Both the position numbers and the translations under genes were made by a program. A stretch of 56,818 bases of DNA from a virus. This document shows, piece after piece, positions 43,061-53,278 of this stretch. The stretch spans positions 1-56,818 of IMG/VR virus record IMGVR_UViG_3300042197_002516, one strand, 5' to 3'. Each line of letters starts with the position of its first letter. Position 1 is the first letter of the stretch. The notes under the pieces are model-generated. The model ran no database searches and was not told where the DNA came from. It was given only the letters and a program-made list of their open reading frames with translations.

Positions 43061-46000
43061 TTATTCCTTAATAGCAGTCAGAGTCCATTTTCCATTTATA
43101 AATGTAAACATAGCATTCTTACCTGAAGAAACAGTAAAACCCATTGGATTATCAAATCCTACATTTAATACTGGTGCATTTACTGATCTGCGTCCTTGAA
43201 TATACTGTAAGGTTAAATTAGCCTGAGTAGCAGAAGATGTGACACCCTTGGCTATTATCACTGGCTTTGTAAGTGGTTCATAAAATCCTGTAAATTTATT
43301 ATATCTACATAATAGTTTAGTTCCCATAGGTGCGCAATATCCACATTTATCTTTAACATAAACAAGTCTGCGATATCCTGCTTGTAAGGGCTGTTTACTA
43401 AATTCCATATCATCTATAAAAGCTCTTGTAGCATAAGTTTCATCATAATCTGGTTGTTTAACTAAATCTTCTTCTAATGTTACATAAATATCTCTATAGG
43501 GACATTTACTTTCTCTTTTATAGCTTAAAAACTCATCAATAGTATCTATATCATTAGTATTAGTAACAACAAAAGGAGGATTCTCTTCTCCACAGCCTTG
43601 TCCAGCCGTCCATAATTTTCTATCATCATCCCATGTAAGATCTATAGGGCCAACCTTCCATAAATCAGGACGTTCTGCCCAATTAAGATAAAATTCTTTT
43701 AATCTATATTTTGGTGTCCATCTATTATTGATAAACTTTTGTGTTTTACTAATAATACTACCTTTATATCCAGAAGTATAATCTAATGAGGTTGGTAGGG
43801 TTGTGGTATTATTTTCTGGTTCAAAACCACCGTCTACAGATAAATCGTCTTCTAAAAAGACTGGAATTACCATAGTATCCATTATTGCTTGTCTAGTTAA
43901 ATTAGCCCAAGCAATAGGTAGATTTTCATTATTTAAGCTTTTTGAAAAAATAGTATTTTGTTGTGAAGATAGCTCGAACATATCTCCATCAGACAGAGTT
44001 TTGTATTTAACTTGTGCTTTACGAACAATTTTCAGCTTAAATCTTTTTGGTCTACCAAATACATCTATAGCATAAGGCTCATCCGCAGCATTAGGAATAG
44101 GGTATCCATCAGCGTCATAACCCCAAGAATGAAGAACTAATGGACCCCTCAAGCCAAAAAATCTTTGATTATTTTCGTGTAAAAGTCTATTAGTACTTGG
44201 CGATAATTTTTTCATCTTAAAAAATAATTGAGCATCATATCTACTATAATCTAAATTATTGAGACCTAAATCCGGATCAGTAGGATGCTTAGTATATGCT
44301 GTTAAATTACGACTGGTCTCTAACGCATATTTAGACTGATTAGGAGGCACAGATCCTCTAGCAACAATTTCTATACAGTGTCTCATACGATCTCTAAAGT
44401 GTCTGGTCTGACCTCCGTATCCAGTAGACGCAGAAGATATATCATCATGAACACCTTCTGGATGCGCTCCGCTATAATTTTGTGTATTTGTATTTTTGAA
44501 TTCTCCATATGGAACTACAATAGGATTTAAAGTAATTAGATTAATAGGAATTTCTTTGTTGTTTTTAATTCTGGAATTTAATTTTTCTCCTGGAGCACCA
44601 CATTTATCGCAAACAATAAGAACAGTACCCTGATTAGCTATTGCCTTAGTTCCTGATTTATCATATTGAGCAACTTTTAATTTTCTTACTTTAGTTCCAA
44701 AACAAAATGGACAATTTTGTGTCATATGCACAGAATATGAGAACGTTGCATTTTTATATGTAGGATAAAATGAAATAGGAGATAAAAGACCGTCTAAGCT
44801 CATAGCAGACTGAGTGCCATAATCTTTATCTAGTTGTGATCCTACTTCTTTTCTTTCGTATAATTGTACTGTAGTAGTAACTCTACCTGTATTCTTTAAA
44901 GTTGTTGGAGAAGTATTGGTGGTTAAGTAGTTAGTATTATTTCTAACCAAACTATTGTCCCCAGGATCAGTACCAATAGTAGGAATAGACCATGCTGTAG
45001 GAGCAGCTGTTCTAGTTTGAAATCCTACGGTTGTAGAATTTAATGAGAAATCTTCTACATACGCGGGTGTTCTAGAGGGCTCAGCTATATACGGAGAGGC
45101 TTGTCCTATTAGCACCATACTAGGACTCCAACCAAATAACTTAGAAGATAACTCCTCACTACCAAACTGAGATTTATCTAATCTCTCATCGTCTTGAGAC
45201 TTTTTTTGATTTCTAATGACATTTTTTAATTCTTGACCAATACTAACTATTTGTTTATTTCTTTTGAGATTAGCTAGATTGATTTTTTTAATTCTGTCAC
45301 TCTCTTCTTTATTGAACAAACCAATTTTACGACTATAAGTTCTAAAACTATACGATGTAGATATACCTTGTTGACCTACAGAACACTGAATATTACTAAT
45401 CATTGGTCCGCCGCTAGGCTTAACATTGGCTTTTAAATCTAATACTGTATAAGGATATATAAAAGTACTTGTAGGAGGGGGGCCGATAGTAAGCACGGCA
45501 CCCGGAATATAAGACAAGTCTGGTACTGTTTCTGTAGATTTTTTAACATCAATATATGTCAAATTACCAGTAGTTACAGTATAGTCATAGTTAATACCTC
45601 CAAAAGAAAAAATGCCTCCTAAATCAAATAGAGGTAAACCTGGCATATCTATCTGTGCAGTTTCAATCACAGATTGGTAATTAACTTTAGATTCTATCTC
45701 CTTATATGCAACAATATCTAAACTATTCGTACCTCCATAGTTCCATGGTACAAAATCATCACGAACCTCAATATCTGTAGCAGTAATAAGATTTTCTATG
45801 GCTAGTCTGGCTTCTGCGGCGGTTGGTTGATATATTGAAACATCAGTACAAACTGGTGGAATATCATTGGTTTGACTAACTGTAATACCTGTTGGATAAA
45901 TATCTAGCTTTTCAACATCTGGATAATTAATCCAAGGCCCATACACGAATTGATTAGATTTAATAGGAATACCGGCAAAAAATGGATGTGCCGCTTTGGG

Positions 46001-49000
46001 CGCTAGCTCAACGTTATTAGCAGAACTATTAGAGGATACGGTATATAATCCTAGGTAGTGAGGATTATTCGCATCGTCATATGAAGCTGGAGTAATATAA
46101 TTTAACATATATCTAATCCAATCCCAGTCTAGACTACTGGTAGTTTTTAGATATATAATTAGATCTTCTGCGGCTATATTAGATAAAACTGTACGATTAG
46201 GATCTTTGGCATGTTCTGTTGTAGATACATTAAGAATAAGACCAGGAGCATCTATCAGTATTCTGGCTCCTAATAATTTGCCAGGATCTAAAAAGACGTA
46301 TCCTTCTTCCACGGAGGTAGATGTGTACAATTTGGATCGTGGCATAGGAGGGAGGCTTGGACCAGTACCCGTAGGATCCACAATCAGAACATTCCAAGGA
46401 TCATATGATTTAACGTTATTGGTCAGTGTTAATGCTGTAAGCGGTGTGGCAGTCAGACCGTTACCAGCGATAAACCCGCTACTTATAGTCGGAGCTACAG
46501 TAGTACCAGAATGTTTTTGGTCTACTACAACATAATCTGTTGGGCCCAAACTGTTAAAATCTAGTGATGGAAAAACAAAAGAATCTGCACAATTGGTGCG
46601 TTTGCTTTCTGTCAAAGCTAACCAAGCACTATAACTAAAATATGGATTGCCTCCGTCTTTAGCAAAATCGGTTGCAAAATTAGTATTTTTAGATGCTTCA
46701 CATTTAGCATGTCTTATATAGTCAAAATAGTAGTTATTATTATAACCTAATAATGGTTTGATCTTACCTTGATCATCAGATAAATTATACCATTCCGAAC
46801 CTCCTACTACTATTCCATCGTCTATAATATTACCATATTCTTCCCAAGCTCCATCATTTGTTGGCTCATAATTATATGTAATTTTACCATCACCAGAAAA
46901 AGCATATCCATAACCAATATTCGTTGGAAACGCAATATTAGCTAGACTTTCATCTCTATAAGATTGTAATCCATTTCCAGGATGAACCATATATTTTTTA
47001 CCATAATATTTACCAACCTCGGTAATAAATCTATGAATAATTTTTAAATCTTGCAAAGCCTTTTCTTGAATATACTGACTACCGTCATTTTTATCTGGAG
47101 ATACTACCGTAGGATATAATGTATCACCAGCAATATTAGATCCTAATAACTTCCAATACCAATCAGTTTGATCTGAAGCTTCTTTAATGGCGTCTTGTGC
47201 CGATAATCCTAGTTCGTTAACCAGCTTTTTACGAGTTTCAACAAAGTATGCTCTTCGAACCATCTCTATTAAATCTGGTTTATAGGTTTTAGCTAAAGAG
47301 TATACTAAAAAATTATCAAATCCGGCTAGGGCTGCTCTAATCTCTGATTCTGTCAACACAAAGTATTCTATAGGAGGTAAAACATTGGTACCGTCTATAA
47401 CACCTAAAGAATTAAAAGCTGTATTAGTGTTTGGGGCGGTAGGCTGATATGTATATGGCAACGGAAATTTAGGAAAATATTTGCCAAGATCGGTTCCTGT
47501 GGCATCTTCAGACTCTAAAGCGGCTCGTGTAAGATTAACAGACATTACTGGTAATTCGCTGACCCTAATAACAACAGCTAACTGTCCCGTCCATGTATCA
47601 AAAAATACTGGTCGTATATCTCTGGTAGAAGTTGTACTGTCTGTAGATCCTCCACTAGTTTTTAAAGTGATATCGCTATCATGAACATAACCAAAAAATG
47701 GACAGATTAAATCTAGATGAATAGGAAACCATCGAGCATTACCTATACCTCCAGTACCAAAAGCTTGTGTATGATTAGTTTTAGTGGCCGGGTTATAATT
47801 ACCATAATGTATATCTATACCATCATTAAGTTCTGGAGTACTTTTCCATACAGTATCATTAGTATCCCAGTGTTTTGATACTACTTTTTGTATCTCATAC
47901 TCATCTTTAATAATATTTGCAAAAGTTGCTTCTAATCCATTAGATGCTACGGTGCCAATTAGGGCGGGATTTCTAGTACTTCCAAAATTAGGAAACCTTA
48001 CTTTCCCGTGACCATAGTTTTGTGTTAAAGTTAGAGAGGGAGGAGCACTATATAAACTAGGTCCATCTTTTAAAGAAAAATAATTAATAAATTTTTTATT
48101 TCTAGGATCAAATACAAAACTGCTCTGAGTATATGCTAATCTATAGCTCTGAATTTGTAATAATCTTTGTTGCGGACCTCCTATAATCATAGCCCTAGAA
48201 TTGGTCTCGTTCTTTTCTTTACCAGAGGTATTTGAAGATACCGGATACCCACTACATTGGAGTAATTTAATAGTACTATCAATAGTATTTGATCTTGGTT
48301 GCTGTAGTCTGCTAACAGCTCTAACTTTAATAACATGATATAATCTTTGATTATAGATGGTTGGAACCATATCTACAGTTACGTCATGACCGGTTTGTTC
48401 CGCTATTATATTAATAAGATCCATAATACTAATAACCGGACCTTGTACTCGTATATCATCTGGCATTTTATATACGGTACGAGTATCATCAGTATAGATC
48501 AAATCAGCTAAATCTAATACAAATTGACATCTATTAGGAGCTATTGTAGTACCAGGAGTAACTAGATGAGTAAAATCTTGAGGATTAATAACTCCAAATT
48601 CATTAAAAGCCGGAGTTATAGGAGCAAATAAATTATTAGCAGATCCTCCTTGTCTAGTAGTCTCATAATCTTCTCTAGTCATACATTTTGATATTATTCT
48701 TCCGAACGGAGAAAATGCTTTTTTTACAGCAAAAATTCCAGAAGTATTCAGATCACTATCTAACTTTTGTTGACTATCATGCGTAATAGATGTCAGAGCT
48801 ATGAGCCCATCTACTATTCTATTAATACTAACTCCGTTATCATTGGGTCTAGCTACGCCAAAACCGTCTACTCCAAAAGATTCTAAAAACCCATAAACAT
48901 TAAATACATTAGGCATCACCCCACGAGATATATCTCTAAGATTATACTCTGCGCCAGCCTTTAAAACATAGTTTTTAGGAGTACCGTAAAAATTTGTAGC

Positions 49001-49714
49001 GGCTGTATTAGTAGATTTACTAAAAATAGAACCAGCATATTTATCTACTATAACATAACATGAATTTAAAATAGATTGTGCGCTATTAACTATAACACTA
49101 TAACTTTTGCCTCCGGTAGATACTGTACGATTCCAAGATTGTACAAAACCTCCGAATCCAAAATTACCCATCCTGAAATACACAGGAGTATCAATAATAT
49201 CATACGCATAACCAGGATGCTGATCCTGACTAGAGCTATTATATGTACCATTTTCCATCATTCGTGTGCGTCTACCAAAAAATCCAGGGTCTGGGCCCGT
49301 CCAGTATCGAGATACTAATCCTGCGGTAGGATCTAATGCATAATATACTTTTCCTGGTAAAATACGGTCTTCTAACTGATGAGTAGTATTATTAAAAGCT
49401 ACACCATCTGGTTTATTAATATAACAAGCATCTCCGGCACAAGTATAATAATGATTATCTGAATATGTTGTTAATCTAGGATTAGCGGCAGCTCTAGATG
49501 TTAAATACTGATCATACATACCAGATCCCGGAGCCGGAGGAGCCGGAGGATCTTTGCCACATCCATAAGCAAAATCGTCTTCTATAAGATTAACTGTTAA
49601 CTGAGATGGTTGATTACCCCAACCTAAGCTAGTATTAAAACTAGAAACGCTAGCTCCTAAAAACAAAGTTTGAGCTATTAGTTTTGGTTCGGTTAAACAC
49701 GGTTTAGGTGGCAT
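43061..49714 (-). CDS. Giant baseplate-hub-like protein (2217 residues)
   Basis: A 2217-residue protein. The N-terminus (TLFLGASVSSFNTSLGWGNQPSQLTVNLIEDD) looks like the opening of baseplate hub or tail-tip proteins of myophages. Two Cys-rich zinc ribbons lie far downstream: CPFCFGTKV...VLIVCDKCGAPG at about 1665-1708, and CGYCAPMGTKLLC near residue 2125. The bulk is beta-rich with many Tyr, Asn and Gly. It starts 1 base after the stop of the 683-residue gene and ends 11 bases before the 2711-residue gene, so the three are one transcript. Function inferred as baseplate/tail. Confidence 0.6.
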   Translation of the reverse strand: MPPKPCLTEPKLIAQTLFLGASVSSFNTSLGWGNQPSQLTVNLIEDDFAYGCGKDPPAPPAPGSGMYDQYLTSRAAANPRLTTYSDNHYYTCAGDACYINKPDGVAFNNTTHQLEDRILPGKVYYALDPTAGLVSRYWTGPDPGFFGRRTRMMENGTYNSSSQDQHPGYAYDIIDTPVYFRMGNFGFGGFVQSWNRTVSTGGKSYSVIVNSAQSILNSCYVIVDKYAGSIFSKSTNTAATNFYGTPKNYVLKAGAEYNLRDISRGVMPNVFNVYGFLESFGVDGFGVARPNDNGVSINRIVDGLIALTSITHDSQQKLDSDLNTSGIFAVKKAFSPFGRIISKCMTREDYETTRQGGSANNLFAPITPAFNEFGVINPQDFTHLVTPGTTIAPNRCQFVLDLADLIYTDDTRTVYKMPDDIRVQGPVISIMDLINIIAEQTGHDVTVDMVPTIYNQRLYHVIKVRAVSRLQQPRSNTIDSTIKLLQCSGYPVSSNTSGKEKNETNSRAMIIGGPQQRLLQIQSYRLAYTQSSFVFDPRNKKFINYFSLKDGPSLYSAPPSLTLTQNYGHGKVRFPNFGSTRNPALIGTVASNGLEATFANIIKDEYEIQKVVSKHWDTNDTVWKSTPELNDGIDIHYGNYNPATKTNHTQAFGTGGIGNARWFPIHLDLICPFFGYVHDSDITLKTSGGSTDSTTSTRDIRPVFFDTWTGQLAVVIRVSELPVMSVNLTRAALESEDATGTDLGKYFPKFPLPYTYQPTAPNTNTAFNSLGVIDGTNVLPPIEYFVLTESEIRAALAGFDNFLVYSLAKTYKPDLIEMVRRAYFVETRKKLVNELGLSAQDAIKEASDQTDWYWKLLGSNIAGDTLYPTVVSPDKNDGSQYIQEKALQDLKIIHRFITEVGKYYGKKYMVHPGNGLQSYRDESLANIAFPTNIGYGYAFSGDGKITYNYEPTNDGAWEEYGNIIDDGIVVGGSEWYNLSDDQGKIKPLLGYNNNYYFDYIRHAKCEASKNTNFATDFAKDGGNPYFSYSAWLALTESKRTNCADSFVFPSLDFNSLGPTDYVVVDQKHSGTTVAPTISSGFIAGNGLTATPLTALTLTNNVKSYDPWNVLIVDPTGTGPSLPPMPRSKLYTSTSVEEGYVFLDPGKLLGARILIDAPGLILNVSTTEHAKDPNRTVLSNIAAEDLIIYLKTTSSLDWDWIRYMLNYITPASYDDANNPHYLGLYTVSSNSSANNVELAPKAAHPFFAGIPIKSNQFVYGPWINYPDVEKLDIYPTGITVSQTNDIPPVCTDVSIYQPTAAEARLAIENLITATDIEVRDDFVPWNYGGTNSLDIVAYKEIESKVNYQSVIETAQIDMPGLPLFDLGGIFSFGGINYDYTVTTGNLTYIDVKKSTETVPDLSYIPGAVLTIGPPPTSTFIYPYTVLDLKANVKPSGGPMISNIQCSVGQQGISTSYSFRTYSRKIGLFNKEESDRIKKINLANLKRNKQIVSIGQELKNVIRNQKKSQDDERLDKSQFGSEELSSKLFGWSPSMVLIGQASPYIAEPSRTPAYVEDFSLNSTTVGFQTRTAAPTAWSIPTIGTDPGDNSLVRNNTNYLTTNTSPTTLKNTGRVTTTVQLYERKEVGSQLDKDYGTQSAMSLDGLLSPISFYPTYKNATFSYSVHMTQNCPFCFGTKVRKLKVAQYDKSGTKAIANQGTVLIVCDKCGAPGEKLNSRIKNNKEIPINLITLNPIVVPYGEFKNTNTQNYSGAHPEGVHDDISSASTGYGGQTRHFRDRMRHCIEIVARGSVPPNQSKYALETSRNLTAYTKHPTDPDLGLNNLDYSRYDAQLFFKMKKLSPSTNRLLHENNQRFFGLRGPLVLHSWGYDADGYPIPNAADEPYAIDVFGRPKRFKLKIVRKAQVKYKTLSDGDMFELSSQQNTIFSKSLNNENLPIAWANLTRQAIMDTMVIPVFLEDDLSVDGGFEPENNTTTLPTSLDYTSGYKGSIISKTQKFINNRWTPKYRLKEFYLNWAERPDLWKVGPIDLTWDDDRKLWTAGQGCGEENPPFVVTNTNDIDTIDEFLSYKRESKCPYRDIYVTLEEDLVKQPDYDETYATRAFIDDMEFSKQPLQAGYRRLVYVKDKCGYCAPMGTKLLCRYNKFTGFYEPLTKPVIIAKGVTSSATQANLTLQYIQGRRSVNAPVLNVGFDNPMGFTVSSGKNAMFTFINGKWTLTAIKE

Positions 49715-49715
49715 T

Positions 49716-51767
49716 TTAATGATCCATCCAGTTCTTATCGTTGCTGCATTGTTGATATGTCCAACTAACAGTTTTTACAAATCTTCCATTAGTTGGTTCC
49801 CACGTAACATTATCCCCTTTAACGAATACTTGTCCTCTTGCTCCTATTTGACCTTGACTACGACCAACTGTTGGTGTACCAAACATATAATCTGGTCTAT
49901 CACCGAATGGCTTTAATCCTTCGATAATGCCAGTAATAGTTTTAAAAACGGTACCACCTGTCCATAGGGGACAGTCATTATTTTGCATAAAGAATCCCTT
50001 TAATGATGACGGTGGTACTACAAGCACTTCGATACTAACCTCTTTGGTGCTAGATGTTTTGGTTCCTAAGTTTTGTAGTATTGGTCCCAACGCTCGACCC
50101 AACACGAATGCTTCTCCAATAACATCTGTTGGTCCGGTATCAGACATGGTAATATTTTCGCTAATAACACCGCTAATGATAGTAAACTTATTATTAAATT
50201 CATAACTATATGTTATGGTGCCTTTGCGAGGATCATGTCCTTCTGATGTACTTACTGGTACTATATTCAATAGTCCTAGAGTAGAATACATAGGATTATT
50301 AGGCGGTGGCTGAGGATTAACAGTAGCGGGAATGTAGGGCACAGTACGATCCTTGCTATTCATTACCAAGCAAGCTCTACGATATAGATATGGCTTAATA
50401 TCATTTAACCATCCACTAGCCGCATTTTCATATTTACTACCATAAAAATTATTAGTTGTGGGAGAATCCTGTCCTCCAACATCTAAAAGCTTTTGATTTC
50501 CTCCTGGTAATGCTCCACTAATTAGTCCACTACTATATGTTAGATCCAATCTAGTAGGAGCTACCTCATTTATCAAACCTGGATTACCAGTTAATGCTGC
50601 TGGTGATACCATACTCAGGCCCTTAATTTCTCCTTGTACTCTAACAGTGTGTATATACTTTTCGTCTGTAGACATTTCTACACTATAATCCTCTACATAC
50701 TTAATACCTGTAGGCATAGCCAACCATGTATCTGTCACTTCATATTTGGCTTCGGTAATACTAAAATTAATAGATCTTAAATGATTATATAGAAAACCTC
50801 CACCGGATAAATGTGGCCATGGAGCCGTTATATTGTTGCTGGGAGCGGTTGGTCCAATCGCTATTAAACCAGTTACTGAAGCCGGATTAGCCGCTTGTCC
50901 AGGATATGTAGAATAACTACCGACACCGTAACTTAATCGATAGTCTACCCATTTTTTTGCATTTAGATATGTAGAATACTGAGCAAAATTACCTGATCCA
51001 GAAGGTACACCGATAGCACTAACTGTACGAGATACTTTGAATTGAGGTATAGATATTATGTCTAAATCAACATCTACGGCGGGAGTAGCTCCTTGTCCAT
51101 TATTACCGGCAGAACTAGATCCTGCTGGTTGAGGACTACCAGCACTCGGAGCTGTTGGCTTCATATTTGGATTATGATATTCTTGTTTTTGTCTAACTTT
51201 GGTTCTGTACGCAGAATAAGTATACTCCTCTAAGGGTTCAATGTTCCATGAATCTACTGTTCCTTTTACTGAAAAACCAGATATTGCCGATTCATTTGCT
51301 TCTAATACTATGGTATAGTCTGCTGTGGTAACCCAATTATCATCTGTTTTAGAAAAATCCATACTCATAACACGCACGCCGGTAGCAGCAAAAATCTGTC
51401 CCGGAGGCTGATTAGACGATGGCGCACCAGCGCATGTTATAGATAACACACCAAAATCATTTTGTATAAATAATGATTTAAGCTGATTAATACCAGTAAC
51501 AACTGGAGTTACTCCACTACCAAACGTTGTTAAAGTACCAGGATTTCCTGTTCGTACAATTTTACCAGTTAGTGTAATCTTTGTGGTAAGTACTTCTGCT
51601 CCTCCTGCGGCATTTCTTTCTGTAGTATAGCTAATATCAACAAATGGTGTTGGACCAGCTATTTCATGAATACCAGATCCGTTCCAGCGTACTGCTACTG
51701 CGGGTTGAGGCGAACCGCCCGTCTGTGCTGTAAATCTTGTATTTAAAATATCCGAAGAATATACCAT
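49716..51767 (-). CDS. Tail/baseplate-type structural protein (683 residues)
   Basis: A 683-residue beta-rich protein. A Pro/Ser/Gly linker near 205-230 (PTAPSAGSPQPAGSSSAGNNGQGA) separates an N-terminal domain (ITLTGKIVRTG, DYTIVLEANESAISGF) from a larger C-terminal part. The regular strand pattern of the C-terminal half (YSVEMSTDEKYIHTVRVQGEIKGL; GTITYSYEFNNKF) is typical of phage tail/baseplate assembly proteins. AGGAC precedes its ATG. No enzyme motif. It is immediately followed by the hub-like gene. Confidence 0.55.
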   Translation of the reverse strand: MVYSSDILNTRFTAQTGGSPQPAVAVRWNGSGIHEIAGPTPFVDISYTTERNAAGGAEVLTTKITLTGKIVRTGNPGTLTTFGSGVTPVVTGINQLKSLFIQNDFGVLSITCAGAPSSNQPPGQIFAATGVRVMSMDFSKTDDNWVTTADYTIVLEANESAISGFSVKGTVDSWNIEPLEEYTYSAYRTKVRQKQEYHNPNMKPTAPSAGSPQPAGSSSAGNNGQGATPAVDVDLDIISIPQFKVSRTVSAIGVPSGSGNFAQYSTYLNAKKWVDYRLSYGVGSYSTYPGQAANPASVTGLIAIGPTAPSNNITAPWPHLSGGGFLYNHLRSINFSITEAKYEVTDTWLAMPTGIKYVEDYSVEMSTDEKYIHTVRVQGEIKGLSMVSPAALTGNPGLINEVAPTRLDLTYSSGLISGALPGGNQKLLDVGGQDSPTTNNFYGSKYENAASGWLNDIKPYLYRRACLVMNSKDRTVPYIPATVNPQPPPNNPMYSTLGLLNIVPVSTSEGHDPRKGTITYSYEFNNKFTIISGVISENITMSDTGPTDVIGEAFVLGRALGPILQNLGTKTSSTKEVSIEVLVVPPSSLKGFFMQNNDCPLWTGGTVFKTITGIIEGLKPFGDRPDYMFGTPTVGRSQGQIGARGQVFVKGDNVTWEPTNGRFVKTVSWTYQQCSNDKNWMDH

Positions 51768-51788
51768 ACTAATGTCCTATAAATATCC

Positions 51789-53225
51789 TTAGACTGATCT
51801 ACTAACTGTGGGGGTTGGTGTTGGAGTGGGCGTAGGAGTTTGACTAGCTAAATTATTTTCAAATAACATGAAAGAATTAGGTACTATCTTACCATCAAAT
51901 AAAAATCCTTTATATATTATTTTAATTTCGTCATTAGCATAAACTTGATCTTGATAGATCAATTGACCAATACTAATAGGAGCACATAAACTTTTTGATG
52001 GTGTAGGAGTAACTGTTCTAGTTGGACTAATGGATGGTGTTGGCGTTCTGGTGGCCGTAGGAGTACGAGTCGGAGTTAATGTCATAGACAGTGACGGAGT
52101 AATACTAGGAGTTAAAGATCTAGTTGGCGTTACTGAACGAGTTATAGTAACAGATGGGGTAGGACTTCGTGTTAGTGTGATCGTAGGAGTAGGAGTTGGC
52201 GTAGATGTTCGTGTAGGGGTTAAAGTAGGACTTAATGATACAGTAATAGACGGGGTGGGGGTTAAGCTGGATGTTGGAGTAGCAGTGGGTGTGACTGTTC
52301 TTGTAGGAGTTGGACTAATGCATACGTTAGGAGTTCCCCATGTATTATTAGGAGTACCGGTACTATCGCTAACTACAGAATCGGGCATAATATCGGACAT
52401 AGTAGAGTATGTCCAATAACCTGGACTGCCATTTTTGTTGGGATCAAAATAAGCAGCTTTATACCATTCGTTTTCATTTGGTAACCAATAAGAATCTTTA
52501 TTTAGTGGTGACGGTTTTGGTCCTCCAGTAGCAAAATTATTTAATTGATATACGCCACTCTCTGTAGTACTTGGACCAGGTAATCCTACCGGTTTGTTAT
52601 TGTATAACCAATTAATATATCTAACAACATTAAACCAATTAATAAAGTTAACTGGCTTATCTCCCATATTTGGTAAAACAGTATAGGTATAAGAGGTTGT
52701 AGAAGAACCGGATCTACTAATACCTCCTCGTTGTCTGCTATCTCCCATCTGAGAGACCCATAATCCTAAAGGACGAGAACTAGTACCAACAGAGTTTAAA
52801 AATTCAGCATATTCATTATTAGTTACAGGATATTTTTTAATTTGATAATTATAATTTACACTACCAAAATTATTATTACTAGTATCAGCTATATTATTAG
52901 CATTACCAATTAAAACATAGTTAACGCTATCTATAAAATCAGCAGTTTTAGCTAAACGAAAGCCCACATCTCCACTTTTTAGGTCTAAAGTAGCTACTCC
53001 GAAAGAGGTTTTTGCTATCATTGATTGTGAAGACTGATAGGACCCTCCTCTGTATATAGAGAAACCACCACTAAAACTATCTAGTAATTCGTTAATATTG
53101 CCAGTTTGATCATAAGTCCCATAATAACTAGATCTTCCATTAGACCCTACAGTTGTAAGATTACCATCCACAGAATTCCAGTCTGCTGTATTATTATAAT
53201 TAGCACTATTACAAGATGTTAACAT
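51789..53225 (-). CDS. Adhesin-like protein with permuted FGE-type domain and Thr-Pro repeats
   Basis: A 478-residue protein, AAAGGA before the ATG. Residues 1-95 match the C-terminal half of FGE-sulfatase/SUMF1-like proteins (NYNNTADWNSVDGN, YGTYDQTGNINE, YRGGSYQSS, GDVGFRLAK). Residues about 100-290 match the N-terminal half (IGNANNIADT, YPVTNNEYAEFLNSVG, KPVNFINWFNVVRYINWL, WLPNENEWYKAAYFDP). The halves are in reverse order, so the C-type-lectin-like fold seems circularly permuted. The catalytic Cys pair of true FGE is absent. A Thr-Pro stalk (about 300-415), a small beta domain and a second Thr-Pro tail follow. Receptor binding is the likely role. Confidence 0.65.
   Translation of the reverse strand: MLTSCNSANYNNTADWNSVDGNLTTVGSNGRSSYYGTYDQTGNINELLDSFSGGFSIYRGGSYQSSQSMIAKTSFGVATLDLKSGDVGFRLAKTADFIDSVNYVLIGNANNIADTSNNNFGSVNYNYQIKKYPVTNNEYAEFLNSVGTSSRPLGLWVSQMGDSRQRGGISRSGSSTTSYTYTVLPNMGDKPVNFINWFNVVRYINWLYNNKPVGLPGPSTTESGVYQLNNFATGGPKPSPLNKDSYWLPNENEWYKAAYFDPNKNGSPGYWTYSTMSDIMPDSVVSDSTGTPNNTWGTPNVCISPTPTRTVTPTATPTSSLTPTPSITVSLSPTLTPTRTSTPTPTPTITLTRSPTPSVTITRSVTPTRSLTPSITPSLSMTLTPTRTPTATRTPTPSISPTRTVTPTPSKSLCAPISIGQLIYQDQVYANDEIKIIYKGFLFDGKIVPNSFMLFENNLASQTPTPTPTPTPTVSRSV
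52039..52133. repeat. 95-bp dispersed repeat copy inside the 478-residue adhesin gene
   Basis: These 95 bases are identical to 56664-56758, inside the neighbouring adhesin gene 4.6 kb away. Both code Thr-Pro stalk sequence. A second shared piece of about 38 bases lies near 52274-52311 and 56448-56485. Perfect identity over 95 bases implies recent copying or gene conversion. Confidence 0.85.
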
Positions 53226-53278
53226 TATTAATCCTTTTTTACAAACAAATCAATATTATATTAAACTATATGATTATA

